Positions 23,885 to 31,300 of a stretch of 36,005 bases of DNA are shown piece by piece (the first letter of the stretch is position 1; each line of letters begins with the position of its first letter). Where the stretch lies: the NCBI GenBank assembly GCA_018691345.1, contig JABGTJ010000037.1, positions 1-36,005 on the forward strand, written 5' to 3'. A program made the translations under genes and the position numbers. The DNA comes from Methanobacteriota archaeon. Lineage in GTDB: Archaea > Thermoplasmatota > Poseidoniia > Poseidoniales > Poseidoniaceae. The notes below the pieces were generated by a model. It saw only the letters and a program-made list of their open reading frames with translations. It searched no databases and was not told the origin of the DNA.

Positions 23885-25378
23885 ATGAAAGTAACAGTAA
23901 GCCCAGGACACAACATCGACGGAACTCTACTCTTGCCCCTTTACGAAGGCTCTGAAAGCGTACCTGCCTCGCTTGAAGCAGGCCTTCATAGTGCCTTGAA
24001 GAGTCAAATCAATCGAATCCTCTCCGAAGGAGATTTCAAGGGGAAGGCCAAGTCGACCATGTCCATTATCGGCAGTGAAGGCGGAAAGGCAATGCTTGTC
24101 GGACTCGGTAAAGAAGAGGACATCAATGCCCATGCATACCGAAAGGCAGGGGCATCGGTCATTGCGAACCGAAAGAAAGCACACGGCACCGACTTTACCG
24201 CAAGGTTCAGCGGTATATCCGTTGAATTGATGGGCGCTTTCGCTGAAGGTATGCTCTTGCGAGACTATTCTTACGATCACTACAAGCAGAAGGACGACGA
24301 CGATGAAGAAAAAGAAATCACCGTCCGAATCACCTGCGATGAAGGTCAAGAGAAGGAACTGAATTCACTCATCTATACCCACGCAGGCGTCGCTTCAGGT
24401 GTTCACCTGTCACGGGACCTCGGCAATTGTCCTCCAAACGACATGTTCCCAGAGGCTTTCGCAGACCAAGCATGGGAATGGGCAAAGCAATACGATAACG
24501 TCGAAGTGACCATCATCAATTACGACCAAGCTAAGAAAGCAGGTATGGGAGGATTGGTTGCTGTTGGAATGGGCTCTGCTCGTAAACCATGCATGGTTAT
24601 CTTCGAAATGAACGCTGGCGTGAAGGGCCGTGGACCAATGTTGGTCGGAAAAGGAATCACCTTCGATACCGGTGGTATCTCACTCAAGCCAGGTGCAAAC
24701 ATGGACGAAATGAAGTACGACATGGGTGGCTCAGCCACCGTCTTCGGAACCATGCAAGCTCTTGCATCAACTGGATTCGCTGGAAAGGTCACAGCAATTA
24801 CCTGTATGGCAGAGAACATGCCGTCATCGAACGCTCAACGTCCTGGTGACGTCATCAAGACGCTATCGGGTAAGACCATTGAAGTCCTCAACACCGATGC
24901 TGAAGGCCGACTTGTGCTTTCCGACGGATTGTGGAAGGCTGGAGAATTCGACCCAGAATACATTATCGATTTCGCTACCCTTACCGGTGCTTGCGTCGTT
25001 GCCCTTGGTCACGAAGCGACCGGTCTATGGTCAAACGACGACGACTTCCGAACCCGCATTCATGATGCAGGAAACGCAGTCGACGAACTTGCTTGGCCTA
25101 TGCCGTTATTGCCTGCCTTTGAGAAGGAAATGACCAACTCGAAGATTGCAGACACTCGAAACCTTGGCGCTGGACGCTATGGCGGTGCAAACACTGCAGC
25201 AGCGTTCCTCAAGCAATTCGTTCCAAACCGTGGTTACGAAAAGGACGGAGAGCAAATCCCTTGGGCTCACATGGACATCGCCGGAACATACTGGGGTGCA
25301 AAGACCAACTCGATGGTTGGCAACGGTGCAACAGGAATCCACGTTCGTACTATGTATCACCTCATCACCAACGGATGA
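23885..25378 (+). CDS. pepA: M17 leucyl aminopeptidase
   Basis: A 497-residue cytoplasmic aminopeptidase with the two-metal M17 active site: VGKGITFDTGGISLKPG (metal Lys and Asp, catalytic Lys further on), MKYDMGGSA, and the signature NTDAEGRLVLSD, which contains the metal Asp and Glu and the bicarbonate-site Arg. The N-terminal third is the divergent regulatory domain and here carries a very acidic insertion (KQKDDDDEEKE). The frame opens at 23864, but AGGTGA four bases before ATG 23885 makes that the start. It probably finishes degradation of peptides imported after extracellular proteolysis. The GHMP kinase follows after only 21 bp and may be co-transcribed. Confidence 0.94.
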   Translation: MKVTVSPGHNIDGTLLLPLYEGSESVPASLEAGLHSALKSQINRILSEGDFKGKAKSTMSIIGSEGGKAMLVGLGKEEDINAHAYRKAGASVIANRKKAHGTDFTARFSGISVELMGAFAEGMLLRDYSYDHYKQKDDDDEEKEITVRITCDEGQEKELNSLIYTHAGVASGVHLSRDLGNCPPNDMFPEAFADQAWEWAKQYDNVEVTIINYDQAKKAGMGGLVAVGMGSARKPCMVIFEMNAGVKGRGPMLVGKGITFDTGGISLKPGANMDEMKYDMGGSATVFGTMQALASTGFAGKVTAITCMAENMPSSNAQRPGDVIKTLSGKTIEVLNTDAEGRLVLSDGLWKAGEFDPEYIIDFATLTGACVVALGHEATGLWSNDDDFRTRIHDAGNAVDELAWPMPLLPAFEKEMTNSKIADTRNLGAGRYGGANTAAAFLKQFVPNRGYEKDGEQIPWAHMDIAGTYWGAKTNSMVGNGATGIHVRTMYHLITNG

Positions 25379-25399
25379 TCCTTGTTTGAGTTGACTCTC

Positions 25400-26233
25400 A
25401 TGCAGAGGCGTGCATCAATTCCTGCACGCATCAACATCATCGGTGAGCATACAGATTATGCCGGTGGCAAGGCAATGCCGTTTGCTCTTGATGTGCGAAT
25501 GGTTTTGCATGCTACATCCCTCGATGAAGGATATGAGGGAGGGGCAACGGTCGTTGCCTTGTGGAAGTCAGCAGGGGGTTGGCCCGCTCGACTTACGATT
25601 GAAAGCGACATTCCAATTGGTGTCGGTATGTCATCTTCTGCAGCATTATGCCTGGCTGTTGTCTTATGCGTCAACGGGCCGATGAAACCATTTGAGGCTT
25701 GTCTTGAAGCACAACGCCTTGAGCATGAAGTTCTCAAAACTCCGTGCGGTCTCCTCGACCAAATGGCCATGATGTTCGGAAAAGAAGGCCATGCGAGCGT
25801 CATAGATTTTTCAAACAACTCGGTTGAATCGCACATTGTTCCGTCCGAATGGATGTTCAAACTTGTTGATTCAGGGATTTATCGTACGCTCAGTGATGCA
25901 TCGTATCGAAGTACAACGGATGAATCGATTGCGTCGGCCCACGTTTCTTCTGAGAACGAACGTGTTGAACTTGCGGTTGGAGCGACCGCCAAGAAACTTG
26001 GTGAATTGCTCAACCAATCCCATGCCTCGTTGAAACGAAGGGGAGTGAGTCACCCAGAAGTGGATGCTCTGGTCGCTGCTCTACAACAAACCGAAGGCGT
26101 CTATGGTGCTCGAATGATGGGTGGCGGTTTCGGTGGAATGATTCTCGTGTTGGTCGCCTCGGAAGACATTCTTCCGAACCAACGCCTTTACCGTCCTTCA
26201 CAAGGTGGTTTTGTCGAGGAATTCTTCGAGTAA
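25400..26233 (+). CDS. GHMP-family sugar kinase (galactokinase-like)
   Basis: About 277 residues from ATG 25400; a TTG at 25382 could add six. Galactokinase-type motifs: PARINIIGEHTDYAGG (motif 1), PIGVGMSSSAAL (ATP loop), CGLLDQMAMMFG (containing the catalytic Asp, compare GILDQFASLFG of galactokinase) and GARMMGGGFGGMILVLV (motif 3). It is about 70-100 residues shorter than standard galactokinases, so the substrate may differ; the anomeric C1-OH of a hexose or a heptose phosphate are candidates. Its last 36 bp overlap the end of the GH1-nucleotidyltransferase gene on the opposite strand. Together these could form a salvage route from glycoside to sugar phosphate to NDP-sugar. Confidence 0.87.
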   Translation: MQRRASIPARINIIGEHTDYAGGKAMPFALDVRMVLHATSLDEGYEGGATVVALWKSAGGWPARLTIESDIPIGVGMSSSAALCLAVVLCVNGPMKPFEACLEAQRLEHEVLKTPCGLLDQMAMMFGKEGHASVIDFSNNSVESHIVPSEWMFKLVDSGIYRTLSDASYRSTTDESIASAHVSSENERVELAVGATAKKLGELLNQSHASLKRRGVSHPEVDALVAALQQTEGVYGARMMGGGFGGMILVLVASEDILPNQRLYRPSQGGFVEEFFE

Positions 26234-28174
26234 AGCAAGCCCTTCAGGCGTTCCCATGTCCCAGAACTTGGTGTTGTCAACATGCACTCGGGCTTGACCG
26301 GCCAGTGCCGGATAGACCGCTTCTTCCCAACTCCATTCCCCATCTTTCCCGTGTTTGAGGAGTGTTGACTTTTCCACAACGCTTGTTCCAGCCTCGTACC
26401 CGTTCAGTTTGGATGAGTCTTTGGTTCGTTTGTCATAGTCCAGCAGTAGTTCCCCATCGTGCTGCAGGTTCGATTCACTGTGCGCTTCAGTAATGGTCAT
26501 GGTCATCGGAGCTTGTTGCGAACGATGTTTCTCCATCAGTGGCTCATAGTCGATTGGATGCAAATCATCGCCCCAAACCAGAATAAAACGTTCTTCAAGT
26601 CGTTCCCGAGCGTTCCAAAGTGCACCGCCTGTTCCAAGAGGTACATTCTCTCGATGGAAAGTAACGCTCATTCCTGGATGCGTCATTCCTTCGAATTGCT
26701 CTCCGTGGTGGCCGGTTAGTACCAAGGCATTCATGCAACCTTGCCGCTTCGCCCAATCTAGAATATGGCTGAGGATGGGCTTTCCGTTCACCTCAATCAA
26801 TGATTTTGGAACCTTCTCGGTCATGCTACCTAAACGAGTTCCTAAGCCCCCGGCCATGACGACCAATTGTGGCATTGTGTGGGCTTTGACAATTGCAGCA
26901 TACTCTTTTCCACTCTCTTTGAGCGTTCTCTCCTTCGTCTCAAAGTCGACGTGATAGAGCCCAAATCGCTGGTCGTATCCCTCGGCCCATTCGAAATTAT
27001 CCATCAAACTCCAATGGTAAAATCCTCGAATGTCCAATCCATCTGCAATGGCCTCTGCTGTAATCTGCAAATGCCGTCGAATGTGTTCTGGGCGCATATC
27101 ATCGTCATCATCAGCAACTCCGTTTTCCGTGACGATGATGGGGAGATTGAGGCTTTGAACCATGTCGAAAGCTCGACGCAATCCAACAGCGTACATTGGA
27201 TAGCGGAAGTCTGTACGCTGTTCCCACGGCCGAATCAACGGGTCAATTTCGACTTTAGTAGGCATGAACGGAGTGGTCAAGAGGTGTGTGTAATAATTGA
27301 CGCCAATGAAATCACTGCTGCCTTTGAGGCCCTCAATACGTTTGGAGAAAAGACCCGAGGGCGGTTTGAACCGGCCTGTAGTAAGCCCCTTCAACCAACA
27401 CCGATTGAACATGCCATCAAGCAGCTTCGCTTGCATCCAATGCAGCGGATTCCATCGTCGATACGGGTCAAACAAGTTGATATTTTTGACCAGACCAATC
27501 TGACATTTGTTGCCGTTTTTCATGGCTTTGAGTTTTTGATAACAACGTGCATGGGCTCTCATAAGATTCAACGAGACAATACGGGTTTTCTTGAACGAAC
27601 GGACGCCAGGTGGGAACTCTCCAAGCACATACCCCATCGAGGCATAAACTGCTGGCTCGTTGATGGTGCACCACCATTCAACACGATCACTCAGTAATTC
27701 AAACATCTTCATGCTGAATTGAACCCAATGTGCTACGTTCTCCTCGCGCTCAAAGCCACCCATTTCATCCCACCACAACGGTTGAGTGAAATGGTGGAGC
27801 GTGGCCATGGGTTGGATGCCTTGTGCGAGCAATTCATCGACGAGGTCAGAATACCATTGCAATGCATCTTGATTCCATTGACCTTGCTGCGGTTCAATTC
27901 TCGACCATTCAATGGAAAACCGATAGTGTGAGACGCCCAAATTCTTGATGAGGCCGACATCTTCAGTTCTGTGATTCCAATGGTCGCATGCCTCACCGCT
28001 CAGTTGTTGGCTTTTGGAACGAGGTTCAAAAGCAGACCAATTATTTGTGTTGCCACCTTCAATTTGATGAGAGGCAGTCGCTACTCCCCACATGAATTGC
28101 TTAGGAAACGCACTGCCGTCTTTTAGTGTGGAGAAATCAACATTCTCCCAATCACGGTGTTCCTCAGTCCACAC
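26198..28174 (-). CDS. Fusion of GH1 beta-glycosidase and sugar nucleotidyltransferase
   Basis: A 658-residue two-domain protein. Residues 1-430 are a complete GH1 glycosidase: QIEGG (37-41), HHF (127-129), acid/base Glu173 in INEPAVY, nucleophile Glu350 in IIVTENGVADD, and DNFEWAEGYDQRFGLYHVD near the end. Residues 434-658 are a complete nucleotidyltransferase: VVMAGGLGTRLGSMTEKVPK (438-457), VPLGTGGALW, metal-binding GDDLHP (535-540) and WDMGTPEGL at the end, closest to hexose- or heptose-1-phosphate guanylyl/thymidylyltransferases. The frame is continuous; the junction (about base 26875) has no stop and no ribosome site before Met434, so a fused protein is likely. No signal peptide, so cytoplasmic. 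It starts with GTG at 28174. I know of no standard family with this order. Confidence 0.9.
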   Translation of the reverse strand: MWTEEHRDWENVDFSTLKDGSAFPKQFMWGVATASHQIEGGNTNNWSAFEPRSKSQQLSGEACDHWNHRTEDVGLIKNLGVSHYRFSIEWSRIEPQQGQWNQDALQWYSDLVDELLAQGIQPMATLHHFTQPLWWDEMGGFEREENVAHWVQFSMKMFELLSDRVEWWCTINEPAVYASMGYVLGEFPPGVRSFKKTRIVSLNLMRAHARCYQKLKAMKNGNKCQIGLVKNINLFDPYRRWNPLHWMQAKLLDGMFNRCWLKGLTTGRFKPPSGLFSKRIEGLKGSSDFIGVNYYTHLLTTPFMPTKVEIDPLIRPWEQRTDFRYPMYAVGLRRAFDMVQSLNLPIIVTENGVADDDDDMRPEHIRRHLQITAEAIADGLDIRGFYHWSLMDNFEWAEGYDQRFGLYHVDFETKERTLKESGKEYAAIVKAHTMPQLVVMAGGLGTRLGSMTEKVPKSLIEVNGKPILSHILDWAKRQGCMNALVLTGHHGEQFEGMTHPGMSVTFHRENVPLGTGGALWNARERLEERFILVWGDDLHPIDYEPLMEKHRSQQAPMTMTITEAHSESNLQHDGELLLDYDKRTKDSSKLNGYEAGTSVVEKSTLLKHGKDGEWSWEEAVYPALAGQARVHVDNTKFWDMGTPEGLALLEEFLDKTTL

Positions 28175-28246
28175 AGTTCATTCCAACTACGATGTCGTCA
28201 AGAGGGTTTGGTTCAGGCGTACGCTCTGAATGCACATGGTATGAGG

Positions 28247-28317
28247 TGCGGATAGCGGGAGTCGAACCCGCGACAAGAGGTTGGAAACCTCCTATGTTAC
28301 CACTACACCATATCCGC
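28247..28317 (-). tRNA. tRNA-Gly (anticodon TCC), no encoded CCA
   Basis: A 71-nt cloverleaf: acceptor GCGGATA/TATCCGC, D-arm with AGTGGTA loop, anticodon stem GGAGG/CCTCT around loop TTTCCAA (anticodon TCC), T-arm GCGGG-TTCGACT-CCCGC, discriminator A. The next genomic bases are CCT, so CCA must be added enzymatically, unlike the other tRNA-Gly in this window. No intron. It sits 72 bp upstream of the GH1 fusion gene in the same direction, and no clear TATA box is visible upstream. Confidence 0.95.
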
Positions 28318-28380
28318 ACGATGTGATGTTCTTGCCGAGAAGTCTCTCCTCTTTGAGTGAATCGGTTGTACAATCACAAA

Positions 28381-31300
28381 TCAAGCACGAGGCGGTGGTG
28401 GTGGTGGTGGTGGTACTCCGCCTCGCATGTCCAGACTATGCCGAACCTGAGAGGTATCATTGATGCGATTATAACGTGCCGTCAAAACTTCACGAGCTCG
28501 CTCTGCTCGCTGTTCAGCCATCCGTGTTTCGGAGGCCTTTCCACGAATCATCAGCATTCCCATGAGGAAGAACAGAACCAATGCTCCAATCATGGCTTGA
28601 ATAATCGGCATTTCCATGACCTTGTTGAAAGCATTTGCATCATCGATAATCAGTGAGTCTTCATCAACAATACGGGAGTCAAATACATTGAGTATAACCG
28701 AACCAGAGTCCATTGCCACATCAGCACCAGGCTCCCTGATACTAACGAACAACTGGAACTCACCAGCATTGCGCCCTTCACCTGTGAAAACGGCAACTTG
28801 TGTGTCTCCTGTTGTCTCTGTAAAGGTCAGGACCTGAACTTGCGTTGAGCCTATAATCGACGAAATCGGTTGCCATTCTGCTCGAATGGTGACGTCTGTT
28901 AGGGCGCTTACGATGCTGCAACTGAAGGAGAAGTAATCCTCAGCAGCAAGGTCCAAATCGATGCTTGTTGGACTGCATGTGATCGAACCTTCAGCAGCGT
29001 TTCGTGTTGGGTCATTCGGCCAATGGTCAGGTCGAATAGCCCCTGCTGAAAGGTTCTCACCCCATCCATCACCGTCGGAGTCGAGCCACTGAGTTGGCTC
29101 GCTCGGGAAATCATCGTTGATATCTGCATACTTGTCGCCGTCAGAATCAACACATCCTGTAGCAGTTCCCAGCGACGCAGTTCCAAACTCGTCAGGACAA
29201 ACATCGCCGTCGGTACCTTGTGGGTTGTCTCCCCAGCTGTCGCCGTCACTGTCAAACCACTGCGTCGAATCGTTCACCCACAAGTCGTTGGTGTTGCTTG
29301 CACCGTCACCGTCGTTGTCGAGGCAGCCAAAAACATCGATTGTCGAAGTGCCAAAAGTTGAGGTACAGTTGTCCGGTTGACTTCCGTTTGGATTGTCACC
29401 GTATCCGTCGCCGTCTGCATCGAGCCATTGAGTTGGGTCGTCTGGAAAAGCATCACCGTTCTGTGAGGAACCATCGTTGTCTTCATCATAGCAACCAAAG
29501 GTATCAAAACTGGAATATCCTTCTACAGTTGGGCAAGAATCCGGTTGGAATCCACTGGCGTTGTCGCCGTATCCGTCGCCGTCTTGGTCGGCCCATTGCG
29601 TTGGTTCAAACGGTAGAGCATCTGCACCGTTGGAAGAGTTCCATCCCGGGTTACCATTTTCAGGCATCGTTGGGTCGGAATATCCGTCACCATCGGTGTC
29701 AGGGCAAGCCTTTCGGTCTAGGGTTGAGTTGCCAGGTAGGGTGATGCAATCGTCTTCAAGGTCATCAAATCCATCTCCATCGGTATCTTGGGTGCGAGTC
29801 GGGTCGTTTGGGAAGGCGTCACTCTCATTGGACATTCCGTCGCCGTCCGTATCGACGCAACCGAATCGGTCTAGTGTTGAGTTTCCAGGTACACCTGGGC
29901 AAGCATCAGGCTGCGGTCCAGTTGCGTTGTCGCCATAGCCATCGCCGTCTTGGTCGAGCCATTGGAATGCGACGTTTGGTAATTGGTCGCTGACGTCATC
30001 CCATCCGTCACCGTCTGCGTCTGGACAACCCATTTTGTTACCCAAGGTTGAGTTTCCAGCAACGGTTGGACAAGCATCTGGTGTTGTTCCACCGAGGTTA
30101 TCGCCGTATCCATCGCCATCTGAATCGGACCATTGGCTCGAGTCGTTCATGTGTGAATCTATGATGTTCGCCCATCCATCTTGGTCGTTATCAAGGCAAC
30201 CAAGGACGTTGTTCTGCCAGGAGTCGCCGAATTCATTCGGGCAATGGTCAGCGAGGTTTCCTGAAGCGTTGTCACCAAAACCGTCCCCGTCAAAGTCTGT
30301 TGTTTGTGTTGGGTCTGTTTTGAAGGCGTCTGAACCGTTATCGTTCGGCGTCCAGTTAGGGTCGGCATCAGAAACGCCGTCACCGTCGGTATCAGGGCAG
30401 CCTGTTCGGTCGATGGTCGAGTTGCCCCAGAAATTTGGACAATCGTCATCGACTTGGTTGTCAATACCATCGCCATCTTCATCCGACCAACGCAATGGGT
30501 CGTTTGGATGAGTATCTGCACCTTGTGCAACGGTGTAACCGCTGTCTGAATCAGAGTAAGTATCGCCATCCGTATCGAGGCATCCGTAACGATCTGAAGA
30601 TGAGGTTCCAGCGTCGTCCGGACAACTGTCCGGGAATACTCCAGCCGGATTATCTCCGTAGCCATCCAAATCGGTATCAACCCACTGCGTTGGTTCACTC
30701 GGCCAAACGTCTGCACCGTTCGCGACGGTCCATACCGAGCCGTTGTTGCCCAATGGGTCTGGATCGGAGAAAGTGTCTCCGTCCGTGTCAGGGCAACCAA
30801 ATCGGTCGGATGACGAAGAGCCGTGGGTCGTAAGACACGAATCCGGATTGAATCCGAGCGGTTCATCACCGTAACTGTCTGAATCGGTATCGTTCCACTG
30901 CGATGGAATAAGCGGGAAGGCATCAGCACTACCGACTGGATGTGCGGGCCATCCTGAATCGTAGTCGGAATATCCATCTTCGTCGCTGTCAGGACAGCCG
31001 ACACGGTCAATGGTTGAGCGAACAGCTAACAGCGGCAACCCGTCGTTAACACACGCATCGGGGTTTGTTCCTGATTGGTTATCACCGTATCCGTCACCGT
31101 CCGAATCGAGCCACTGGGTGGCGTCATTCGGGAATGCGTCTGCAGTTCCAGCAGGATGCGCCAAAGCCGTACTATCGGCGTCAGAGTAACCATCGCCGTC
31201 TGTGTCAAGGCAACCTGTTCGGTCTGCTGTCGATGTGCCGAGAACGTTAGGGCAGTCATCGCTGTTCGAGGCCGGCGGAGGATTGTTTCCGTAGCCGTCT

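Noticed and set aside
26867..27697. 276-codon open frame on the plus strand opposite the GH1 domain
   Set aside because: It is antisense to a gene with complete catalytic motifs, has a composition unlike a folded protein, and has no ribosome site.
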